NCBI GenBank assembly: GCA_903920835.1
Contig: CAIXNQ010000008.1
Span: forward strand, 1-9,016
Source: an uncultured Bacteroidota bacterium
GTDB taxonomy: Bacteria > Bacteroidota > Bacteroidia > Flavobacteriales > Flavobacteriaceae
Direction: 5' to 3'
Length of the DNA stretch: 9,016 nt
Numbering within the stretch: position 1 is the stretch's first letter; every line of letters starts with the position of its first letter. A program made the translations under genes and the position numbers. This document shows, piece after piece, positions 1 to 6,462 of this stretch. The notes under the pieces are model-generated. The model ran no database searches, had not been told where the DNA came from, and saw only the letters and a program-made list of their open reading frames with translations.

Positions 1-22
1 AGCAAACCTGAACATTAATTTT

Positions 23-886
23 TTATCCTAGATAAGTTTTTAATATTTTACTTCTTGAAGTATGTTTTAGTCTTCGAATTGCTTTCTCCTTAATTTGTCT
101 AACTCTTTCACGAGTAAGATCAAAAGTTTCACCAATTTCTTCTAAAGTCATTGGATGTTGGTCGCCGAGTCCAAAATACAAACGAACTACATCAGCTTCT
201 CTTGGAGTTAAAGTTTCTAAGGAACGTTCTATTTCTGTTCTCAAAGATTCATGAATAAGTTCTTTATCAGGATTTGGAGATTCACCTGAACGCAATACGT
301 CATAAAGGTTTGAATCTTCTCCTTCTACTAATGGAGCATCCATTGACAAATGACGACCAGAATTTTTCATTGATTCTTTTACGTCGTTAACAGTCATGTC
401 AAGTTCTTTAGCAATTTCTTCGGCTGAAGGTGGTCGCTCATTAGATTGTTCTAACAAAGCATACATTTTATTGATTTTATTTATAGAACCAATTTTATTT
501 AACGGAAGTCGAACGATACGAGACTGTTCTGCGAGCGCTTGAAGAATTGATTGGCGAATCCACCAAACTGCATACGAAATAAACTTGAAACCACGAGTTT
601 CGTCAAATCTTTGTGCGGCTTTAATTAGTCCTAAATTTCCTTCATTAATTAAATCAGGAAGTGTTAATCCTTGATTTTGATATTGCTTAGCAACAGAAAC
701 TACAAAACGTAAATTTGCTTTTGTTAATTTTTCTAATGCGCGCTGATCACCTGCTTTAATACGTTGTGCTAATTCAACTTCTTCATCGGCAGTAATCAAA
801 TCTACTTTTCCAATTTCTTGTAAGTATTTATCTAAAGAAGCCGTTTCTCTGTTAGTAACTTGTTTTGTAATTTTAAGCTGTCTCAT
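23..886 (-). CDS. rpoD: RNA polymerase primary sigma factor RpoD/SigA, Bacteroidetes type
   Basis: Housekeeping sigma factor that directs core RNA polymerase to general promoters; in Bacteroidetes these are the TTTG / TAnnTTTG class. The 287-aa product lacks the long region 1.1 and non-conserved insert of E. coli sigma70, which is normal for this phylum. Region 1.2 lies at about residues 16-48. Region 2 spans about 53-118, with the core-binding part [15 protein letters not shown] (76-90) and the -10 recognition and melting part ending [13 protein letters not shown] (102-114). Region 3 is about 130-210. Region 4 is about 220-280, with the helix-turn-helix [20 protein letters not shown] (247-266) that reads the -33 element. 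The start MRQLKITK is an ATG (complement of 884-886) and is the usual one for this family. No partner gene follows on this strand before the window edge 22 bp away. The reading frame is intact. Confidence 0.97.
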   Translation of the reverse strand: MRQLKITKQVTNRETASLDKYLQEIGKVDLITADEEVELAQRIKAGDQRALEKLTKANLRFVVSVAKQYQNQGLTLPDLINEGNLGLIKAAQRFDETRGFKFISYAVWWIRQSILQALAEQSRIVRLPLNKIGSINKINKMYALLEQSNERPPSAEEIAKELDMTVNDVKESMKNSGRHLSMDAPLVEGEDSNLYDVLRSGESPNPDKELIHESLRTEIERSLETLTPREADVVRLYFGLGDQHPMTLEEIGETFDLTRERVRQIKEKAIRRLKHTSRSKILKTYLG

Positions 887-930
887 ATTATTATTTATCT
901 TTCATTAAAACATTCAATGTTTATACGTGA

Positions 931-946
931 TAAAAAAAAAAATGTT
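931..946 (-). promoter_or_regulatory. AACA-T11 tract upstream of rpoD
   Basis: On the minus strand this reads AACA followed by 11 T and an A, 45 bp upstream of the rpoD start codon. The same AACA-T(n)-A sequence occurs twice in the thioesterase/dnaA intergenic region. I see no good TAnnTTTG -7 box in the 111-bp gap 887-997, so the rpoD promoter cannot be placed with confidence. The tract may be an upstream curved or UP-like element, or simply the compositional bias of AT-rich intergenic DNA. Confidence 0.3.
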
Positions 947-997
947 ACAAAAAAAACAATTTAAAAACTTAATAGAGCAAATTCAATTTTTTGTTTA

Positions 998-1399
998 TTA
1001 ATTATTCAATATACTTAAAATTTCTTTTGGAGGAACTATAGCTTTACCAGTTTTCATGTCAACAAAAACCAAAATAAACGAGGCTGTTGTTAATAACTCT
1101 TGTTGATCACTCCAAATTTCGCACTCAAACTCAACCTTTACGGTATGGCATTTTTTCAATCTAGTTTTGACTGTTATCAAATCATCATATCGGGCTGGTT
1201 TTTTATAATTTATTGTCATAGAAACAATCGGAAGTGCAATGCCACTTTTTTCTAATTCCTTATACGAAACTCCTTTATTTCTAAGCCATTCCACTCTTCC
1301 GATTTCGAAATATGGAACATAACTTCCGTGATAAACTACACCCATTTGGTCGGTTTCTGAATACCTAACTCGGATAATTTCTGAATGATTATTTTTCAT
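998..1399 (-). CDS. Acyl-CoA thioesterase, YbgC/4-hydroxybenzoyl-CoA thioesterase (hotdog) family
   Basis: Cytoplasmic single-domain hotdog thioesterase, 133 aa, the usual length for the YbgC/FadM group, which hydrolyses acyl-CoA or acyl-ACP thioesters. The family signature is clear at residues 12-40: RYSETDQMGVVYHGSYVPYF and then EIGRVEWLR. Asp17 is the expected catalytic aspartate, and Tyr23-His24 sit in the substrate-binding loop. The central hotdog helix follows (about 27-50), then the beta-sheet core with VSMTINYKKPARYDD (59-73), where members usually carry the same basic patch. The physiological substrate cannot be read from sequence. The E. coli relative sits in the tol-pal operon, but here the neighbours are rpoD downstream and dnaA divergently upstream, as I recall for Flavobacteriaceae. 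The ATG start (complement of 1397-1399) fits the family. Confidence 0.93.
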   Translation of the reverse strand: MKNNHSEIIRVRYSETDQMGVVYHGSYVPYFEIGRVEWLRNKGVSYKELEKSGIALPIVSMTINYKKPARYDDLITVKTRLKKCHTVKVEFECEIWSDQQELLTTASFILVFVDMKTGKAIVPPKEILSILNN

Positions 1400-1448
1400 T
1401 TTTAAGGTTTTATTTATTAATAATTAGAATCTAAAAAAACTTCAATAC

Positions 1449-1505
1449 AACATTTTTTTTTTAAAATCAACGTAGTAAAAATTTTTTTTTAACATTTTTT
1501 TTTTA
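1449..1505 (+). repeat. Direct repeat of a 15-bp AACA-T10-A element, 42 bp apart
   Basis: The sequence AACA followed by ten T and an A occurs exactly at 1449-1463 and again at 1491-1505. The start-to-start distance of 42 bp is about four helical turns. A third tract, A5T9 (1477-1490), lies between them. Tracts repeated on one face of the helix are expected to give intrinsic curvature. A near-copy with eleven T lies upstream of rpoD on the other strand. The role is unknown; promoter architecture or binding of a nucleoid protein are possible inferences. Confidence 0.5.
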
Positions 1506-1550
1506 CACTTTTGTTACCCCGAAAAAATCACAAAACAACGTCTGTTTTTT

Positions 1551-1559
1551 TGTTGATAA
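1551..1559 (-). promoter_or_regulatory. DnaA-box-like sequence upstream of dnaA
   Basis: TGTTGATAA (complement TTATCAACA) differs at one base from the classical DnaA box TTATCCACA and lies 36 bp before the dnaA start codon. DnaA autoregulation through boxes in its own promoter is well known in several bacteria. However, the same 9-mer occurs inside a coding region near 6852, so a single imperfect copy is weak evidence. Confidence 0.3.
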
Positions 1560-1594
1560 ATTTAGAATAAAAATAATAATTATAAAGATTTAAA

Positions 1595-2831
1595 ATGATT
1601 AAAACTGCCCAAACGGTATGGGAAAATTGTCTAGTGTTTATTAAAGACAATATTCAAGACCAAGCTTTCAAAACTTGGTTTGAACCAATAAAATCAGTTG
1701 AATTGACAGATAATGCGCTATATATTCAAGTTCCAAGTAAGTTTTTTTATGAATGGCTTGAAGAACATTATGTGAAGTTATTAAAAGTTGCATTAACTAA
1801 AGAACTGGGGAAAAATGCTAAATTACTTTACAAAATAAAAATGGAAAATACCCAAGGCAACAAACAACCTTTTCAGGAACAGTTGCCAAGTGGTAACGGA
1901 ACTTCTATGAAATCACAGGAAGTCGATGCACCATTTAAAAACTTAAATCCAGAGTTAAAAAACCCATTTAGCTCATGCAATTGGAGTTGAAATTAAAGAT
2001 AAATTTCCAGATAAAACGGTACTTTACATTTCTGCCGAAATTTTTACACAACAATATATAGATTCTGTCAAGCGAAATAACAGAAATGATTTTATTCATT
2101 TTTATCAATTAATTGATGTCTTAATTATTGATGATGTTCAATTTCTTTCTGGTAAAACAGGAACTCAAGATGTTTTTTTTCACATATTTAATTATTTACA
2201 TCAAAATGGAAAGCAAGTAATTCTTACGTCAGACAAAGCACCTGTAGATATGCAAGACATTGAACAGAGATTGCTTTCACGATTTAAATGGGGATTATCG
2301 GCAGAATTGCACATGCCAGATTTTGAGACTAGAATATCTATTGTTAAAAATATTTTATATCGTGACGGGGTAGAAATGCCAGAAGATATTATAGAATATG
2401 TTGCAAAAAATGTAAAATCAAATGTTAGAGAACTAGAGGGTTCGATAATTTCTTTAATTGCTCAATCTTCGTTTAACAAAAAAGAAGTCAATATTGAACT
2501 TGCAAAAAGTGTTGTCGAAAAATTTGTTAGAAATATCAAACGAGAAATTTCTATTGATTTTATTCAAGTAATCGTTTCTGATTATTTTAAATTAGATCTA
2601 GAAACACTTCAATCAAAAACTCGAAAAAGACATGTGGTTCAGGCAAGACAATTGGCGATGTATTTTTCTAAAAAATTAACAAAATCATCTTTAGCAATTA
2701 TTGGTTCTGAAATTGGCGATAGAGATCATGCAACAGTATTACATGCTTGTAAAACGGTAGATAATTTAATTATTACAGATCGACAATTTAAAAAATATGT
2801 CGAAGATTTAAACAAGAAATTAGTTCAATAA
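1595..2831 (+). pseudogene. dnaA: Chromosomal replication initiator DnaA, disrupted by internal deletion and frameshift
   Basis: DnaA binds DnaA boxes, oligomerises with ATP at the origin, melts it and loads the replicative helicase. Codons 1-125 (to about 1969) give domain I (about 1-85, helicase and self-interaction) and the start of linker II. This frame then ends at TGA 1988-1990 after six foreign residues. From 1959 the next frame takes over: KTHLAHAIGVEIK resumes just inside the P-loop. Walker B LIIDD follows (2121-2135), then sensor I with ILTSD (about 2220-2235), the sensor II RELEG segment, and the domain IV signature IGDRDHATVLHACKT (2712-2756). The two parts total about 413 residues against roughly 475 in Flavobacterium DnaA as I remember it. 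About 62 residues are therefore missing, including the GGVGLG half of Walker A. Everything after the junction is free of stops. The stop TAA directly abuts the next gene. Either a real, very recent null allele or an artefact. Confidence 0.92.
1959..1970 (+). other. Deletion junction in dnaA with dual-frame microhomology
   Basis: The 12 bases AAAACCCATTTA belong to both sides of the break. In the upstream frame they lie within the codons for Lys-Asn-Pro-Phe, the conserved end of the linker. In the downstream frame they read Lys-Thr-His-Leu, the end of the Walker A motif. A parental gene with the same bases in both places would carry direct repeats of about 5 to 11 bp flanking some 185 bp; recombination or slippage between them gives exactly this product. 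The parental sequence is inferred, not seen. Confidence 0.7.
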
Positions 2832-3299
2832 ATGCCCGTTAAAATATTAATGGTTTGTTTAGGAAATATTTGCCGATCACCCTTAGCAGAAGGGATTTTG
2901 TCTTCTAAACTTCCAAAAAATAAATTTATTGTTCAATCAGCTGGAACTGCAGATTGGCACGTTGGTAAATCGCCTGATAAAAGATCTGTAGAAGTGGCCA
3001 AAAAAAACGGCCTAGACATTTCAAATCAAAAAGCAGCACATTTTAAGCCTACTGATTTTGAGAATTATGATTATATTTTTGTAATGGATAATTCCAATTA
3101 TATTGACGTTATCAACCAAACAAATAACGAAAATCATAAATATAAAGTCAATCTTATATTAAATGAACTTTATCCGACTGAAAATATGGACATTCCTGAT
3201 CCATATTACGGACTTCAAAATGGATTTGAAGCAGTTTATAAACTACTTGACGACAGTTGTACCGTTTTAGCATCTAAATTATCGAAAATTCACTCATGA
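2832..3299 (+). CDS. Low-molecular-weight protein-tyrosine phosphatase (Wzb/arsenate-reductase-like fold)
   Basis: Cytoplasmic protein-tyrosine phosphatase, 155 aa, the standard length. The P-loop CLGNICRS (residues 9-16) supplies the Cys9 nucleophile and Arg15 phosphate binder in the CX5RS pattern. The general-acid loop DPYYG begins at Asp123 with the usual following Tyr pair. SAGT (36-39) and the MD in YIFVMD (81-86) are further conserved positions. The ATG immediately follows the dnaA stop codon with no intervening base, and the gene overlaps the next by 4 nt (ATGA), so it is probably translated by coupling in a dnaA operon. No exopolysaccharide or tyrosine-kinase gene is nearby, so a Wzb-like role in capsule control is not supported by context. 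An ArsC-type arsenate reductase is less likely, because the extra C-terminal redox cysteines are not evident. The substrate is unknown. Confidence 0.94.
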   Translation: MPVKILMVCLGNICRSPLAEGILSSKLPKNKFIVQSAGTADWHVGKSPDKRSVEVAKKNGLDISNQKAAHFKPTDFENYDYIFVMDNSNYIDVINQTNNENHKYKVNLILNELYPTENMDIPDPYYGLQNGFEAVYKLLDDSCTVLASKLSKIHS

Positions 3300-4018
3300 A
3301 AATTCCAACTAATTTAGGAAAGTTATATTTAATTCCAACGCTGCTTGGTGAAATTAATCCTGATGAGGTGCTGCCAATAACTATAAATAGAACTATCAAT
3401 TTTATTGAATCTTATATAGTTGAAAACGAAAAAACAGCCAGAAAATTCATTAAAACTATAAATCCAGATAAAATTCAATCTAGTTTAAGATTAAGTGTTT
3501 TAAACAAATTTACCCAAGTTTCAGATCATATCGAAATGATTAAACCTTGTCTTGAGGGAAAAAATGTAGGTTTGATGAGCGAAGCTGGATGTCCTGCGAT
3601 AGCTGATCCAGGTGCTTTTATTGTAAAATTAGCACATGAAAAAGGGATTCAAGTTGTTCCTTTAGTTGGACCTTCGTCCATTTTATTAGCATTGATGGCG
3701 TCGGGAATGAACGGACAAAGTTTTACATTTAATGGATATTTACCAATTGATAAATCTGAAAAGAAAACGGTTTTAAAAAATTTAGAAAAATTGTCATTTG
3801 ACAAAAATCAGTCTCAAATTTTTATAGAAACACCCTACAGAAACAACAAATTACTCGAAGATATCCTGCAATCACTTCAACCAAATACTCATTTATGTAT
3901 TGCTGCTGATATTACTTTGCCAACAGAATTTATAAAGACACATCGTGTTCAAGATTGGAAAAAAATAGCAATAGATCTTCATAATCGACCTACTATTTTT
4001 ATTATTCATAAATTCTAA
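3296..4018 (+). CDS. SAM-dependent methyltransferase, RsmI / tetrapyrrole methylase superfamily (divergent)
   Basis: A 240-aa class III (tetrapyrrole-methylase fold) SAM-dependent methyltransferase related to RsmI, which 2'-O-methylates C1402 of 16S rRNA. The best match is the central SAM-binding stretch GLMSEAGCPAIADPG (92-106), followed by VPLVGPSSILLALMASGMNG (121-140) and FNGYLP (145-150), all in the order found in RsmI. The ETPYR element at 178-182 also fits. The N-terminal motif, usually LYLVPTPIGNL in RsmI, is LYLIPTLLGEI here (residues 10-20), so this appears to belong to a diverged Bacteroidetes subfamily rather than being the canonical enzyme. The target is therefore uncertain; an RNA substrate is an inference. 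The ATG overlaps the phosphatase stop by 4 nt, indicating coupling. The gene ends 12 bp from the convergent radical SAM gene, with no obvious hairpin terminator between them. Confidence 0.85.
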   Translation: MKIPTNLGKLYLIPTLLGEINPDEVLPITINRTINFIESYIVENEKTARKFIKTINPDKIQSSLRLSVLNKFTQVSDHIEMIKPCLEGKNVGLMSEAGCPAIADPGAFIVKLAHEKGIQVVPLVGPSSILLALMASGMNGQSFTFNGYLPIDKSEKKTVLKNLEKLSFDKNQSQIFIETPYRNNKLLEDILQSLQPNTHLCIAADITLPTEFIKTHRVQDWKKIAIDLHNRPTIFIIHKF

Positions 4019-4030
4019 ATTTTAATCATT

Positions 4031-6217
4031 TTACAAAACAAGCAATCCAACGGTTCTTAATTTTAATACCGGTTTGGAGAACCAAAACAATTCAAAGTTT
4101 TCAAAATCGGATTCAAAATTATCTTTCAATTCTTGAAAAGTAACTGTTTTCTTGTTTTTAACGGCAATTTTATCTAGTGTTGAAACCAACCAATCTCCTT
4201 CGTTTTTAGGCATTTCAACTTCGCAAATTTCTGTTTTAGAATGTAATTTTAGTGCTAAAATTTCCCATGTTTTACCTTTTTTTGATTTGGTATAATATTT
4301 TATAATAGGCTTCCCTCCTATCCAAATTATTTTTGATGATGACTTTATTTTTAACTCCTCGTTTTCCTCTAATAAGTTACTGATATAATTTTTTGGAATA
4401 GTAGTTTTTGGAATCTTAAAATCGAACCAATCTTGAAGCGGAAAATCAAAACAAACACCGTGCATATAATTAAACAATGATTTTTTGAGTCCGAAACTAA
4501 ACTTATCGTGGTCAATATTGGTTTTGTCAGTAAATTCAACATCGTTGTTTGCAAAAGTACCTACGTTTTTGTTCGTGATTTTTACACCAAACGAAGCTGG
4601 TTCTAACCCAACTGGACTGTGAACTGTGAGCGCAAATTGGTGCCAAAATCCAGATTGAAGGATGCCCAATTCAAATAATTGACGAACCATTTCGAGGCTG
4701 TCAATCGTTTCTTGAATTGTTTGCGTGGGATAGCCATACATTAAATAGGCATGAACTAATATTCCGGAGTGGGTAAAATTTCGTGTTACTTTGGCAACTT
4801 GTGCAACGGTAACTCCTTTATCAATAAGTTTCAATAACCTATCTGAAGCAACTTCTAGCCCTCCTGAAACCGCCACGCAGCCCGAAAGTTTTAGAAGATG
4901 GCATAAATCTTCTGTGAAGCTTTTTTCAAATCGAATGTTCGTCCACCAAGTAACTACTAATTTTCTTCGTAAAATTTCGAGTGCAACTTCGCGCATCAAT
5001 GCTGGTGGTGCTGCCTCGTCAACAAAATGAAATCCATTTTGCCCTGTTTGTTCTATTAACTGCTCAATTCGATCACAGATTAACTGTGCTGCAACTGGTT
5101 CATAGAGCTTGATGTAATCTAAAGAAACATCACAAAAAGTGCATTTTCCCCAATAGCAACCGTGAGCTAAGGTCAATTTGTTCCACCTGCCATCGCTCCA
5201 CATTCGGTGCATCGGATTGACCAATTCAATGACTGAAATATAGGTATCTAAAACCAAATTTCGATAGTCGGGCGTGCCAACTTGAGACTGTTTGTAATCT
5301 TTTTTTTCTGAATTATTTTTATAAACTACTGCTCCGTTTTCGAGCAAAAATGTTCGTTTATATTTTTGATGTTCCTCATTTTTTATATTATTAACCAACT
5401 CCGCTATAGGCAATTCGCCGTCATCGAGCGTTATATAATCAAAAAAATCAAAAACTCTTTTGTCTGATAATGATCGAAGTTCGGTGTTTGGAAAACCGCC
5501 ACCCATAGCCACTTTTAGGTTTGGGAAATGTTGCTTAATATATTGCGCACATCGAAAAGCACTATATAAATTGCCCGGAAAAGGGACCGAAAAACAAACC
5601 AAATCGGGTTGAGAATGTGCAATTTTATTGGCTAAAACAGAAATTGTAATATTGTCAATATACGTTGGTGTTTGATGTAAAGCGGCATAAAGTTCATCAA
5701 ACGTGGCGGCACTTCGACCCAACCGCTCTGCATAGCGACTGAAACCAAAGTTGTCATCAATGCAATCAATAATAAAATCTGAAATATCTTCGAGATAGAG
5801 CGTTGCCAGATGTTTGGCTTTGTCCTGCAAACCCATGGTGCCAAAAGCCCAATCAAGATCTTCTAAAGCACTGAATCGAGAGGCTTCGGGTAAAAAATCG
5901 TCTTGACAAATCTGTAGTGCCAACGTTGGATTTTTTCCCTGCAAAAAAGCAATTACGGCATCAATAGTTTGAATGTATTCGATCTGTAAATACCATATTC
6001 TTGACGAATTTTCATCGTCTGGAGCTGTTTTTACCTCATTAAACAACCCTTTTAAACCCTCTTTTGAAAACAATTTCAAAATCACCTCAATGCCCAAATC
6101 GGCTTGAAAAGAAGTAATATTGATGGTGTTTAAAAACCCTTTTAGGTATGCCGTAGCTGGATAAGGCGTGTTGAGTTGCGTGAAAGGTGGCGTTAGTAAT
6201 AGTAATTTGGTATCCAA
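4031..6217 (-). CDS. Radical SAM protein with N-terminal B12-binding-like domain
   Basis: Large (728 aa) iron-sulfur enzyme of unknown substrate. The N-terminal half resembles the Rossmann-like cobalamin-binding region of B12-dependent radical SAM proteins: LLLLTPPFTQLNTPYPATAY (5-24), a helical insert, then LVCFSVPFPGNLYSAFRCAQ (206-225) and VAMGGGFPNTELRSL (236-250). The classical DxHxxG cobalamin-ligand motif is not seen, so cofactor binding is unproven. The radical SAM core starts near 345: Cys354, Cys359 and Cys362 in HGCYWGKCTFCDVS form a CX4CX2C cluster site, one residue longer than the usual CX3CX2C. FHFVDEAAP (397-405), GGLEVASDRLL (452-462) and YLMYGYPTQT (491-500) fit later strands of the barrel. 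The tail (about 600-728) is not recognised. The start is TTG (complement of 6215-6217); no in-frame ATG lies between it and the upstream stop at 6254-6256. It stands alone on its strand, so context gives no pathway. Confidence 0.88.
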   Translation of the reverse strand: MDTKLLLLTPPFTQLNTPYPATAYLKGFLNTINITSFQADLGIEVILKLFSKEGLKGLFNEVKTAPDDENSSRIWYLQIEYIQTIDAVIAFLQGKNPTLALQICQDDFLPEASRFSALEDLDWAFGTMGLQDKAKHLATLYLEDISDFIIDCIDDNFGFSRYAERLGRSAATFDELYAALHQTPTYIDNITISVLANKIAHSQPDLVCFSVPFPGNLYSAFRCAQYIKQHFPNLKVAMGGGFPNTELRSLSDKRVFDFFDYITLDDGELPIAELVNNIKNEEHQKYKRTFLLENGAVVYKNNSEKKDYKQSQVGTPDYRNLVLDTYISVIELVNPMHRMWSDGRWNKLTLAHGCYWGKCTFCDVSLDYIKLYEPVAAQLICDRIEQLIEQTGQNGFHFVDEAAPPALMREVALEILRRKLVVTWWTNIRFEKSFTEDLCHLLKLSGCVAVSGGLEVASDRLLKLIDKGVTVAQVAKVTRNFTHSGILVHAYLMYGYPTQTIQETIDSLEMVRQLFELGILQSGFWHQFALTVHSPVGLEPASFGVKITNKNVGTFANNDVEFTDKTNIDHDKFSFGLKKSLFNYMHGVCFDFPLQDWFDFKIPKTTIPKNYISNLLEENEELKIKSSSKIIWIGGKPIIKYYTKSKKGKTWEILALKLHSKTEICEVEMPKNEGDWLVSTLDKIAVKNKKTVTFQELKDNFESDFENFELFWFSKPVLKLRTVGLLVL

Positions 6218-6462
6218 AAGGTGCTTTTTTGATGAACAAAAATATTCTATTTTTTAGATAAACCCTCGAAAATCTAGTTTAAATTAATTCGATTTGGAAT
6301 TTAAAATTGATTATGATGTCTATTTTTATATTCTAAAAAAGTTCAAAATAGAACTATTTTTAATTCAAATAACTTTCCGAGTGATCTGTATTGAAGTACG
6401 AATCATAAGTGCTGTAGCAAGACTAGTCGTTGCAACTTCAAGAGTCATTCTTATAATTCTCC
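6218..6462. other. Gene-free stretch between the radical SAM start and the 21-bp array, with degenerate repeat units
   Basis: The first 160 bp (6218-6378) are AT-rich and hold only the candidate promoter. From 6379 to 6462 there are four 21-bp blocks in exact phase with the clean array that begins at 6463: 6379-6399, 6400-6420, 6421-6441 and 6442-6462. Each starts with GA and matches the array consensus at about 9 to 13 of 21 positions; the best is 6400-6420. A plus-strand open frame (6294-6485) gives a hydrophobic heptad pattern, R-[VILM]-[IV]-x-x-x-x, from these blocks. It stops at the first clean unit and has no recognisable family, so I do not call it a gene. Confidence 0.55.
6237..6244 (-). 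promoter_or_regulatory. Candidate Bacteroidetes -7 element for the radical SAM gene
   Basis: The minus strand reads TATTTTTG here, an exact match to TAnnTTTG, ending 19 bp before the TTG start codon. A -33 TTTG is not present; the best candidate is TTTC with a spacer of about 23 bp. Transcription would begin about 13 bp upstream of the start codon, giving a very short leader. Position and match are encouraging, but the weak -33 element keeps this tentative. Confidence 0.4.

Larger units (their letters stand above)
1400..1594. promoter_or_regulatory. Divergent intergenic region between thioesterase and dnaA
   Basis: This 195-bp gap between two divergent gene starts must hold both promoters. 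It contains three long T-tracts (1453-1462, 1482-1490, 1495-1504) and a DnaA-box-like site at 1551-1559. A weak -7 candidate for dnaA, TAAATTTA at 1557-1564, differs from TAnnTTTG only in the last base, but I find no TTTG at the proper distance upstream. No RNA gene or small ORF with a credible start is visible. I cannot identify an origin unwinding element or a DnaA-box cluster that would make this oriC. Confidence 0.5.

Noticed and set aside
1400..1594. Origin of replication (oriC) next to dnaA
   Set aside because: Only one imperfect DnaA-box-like 9-mer is present and there is no box cluster; T-tracts alone are not enough in such AT-rich DNA.
1970..1990. Programmed ribosomal frameshift in dnaA
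   Set aside because: A simple shift would not explain the absence of about 60 conserved residues including the first half of Walker A; the sequence itself is missing.
4019..4030. Bidirectional terminator between the convergent methyltransferase and radical SAM genes
   Set aside because: The 12-bp gap and adjoining coding ends show no inverted repeat strong enough to call.
4791..5030. Open frames antisense to, or out of frame within, the radical SAM, yigZ and HAD genes
   Set aside because: They lie wholly inside well-supported genes and show no family motifs.
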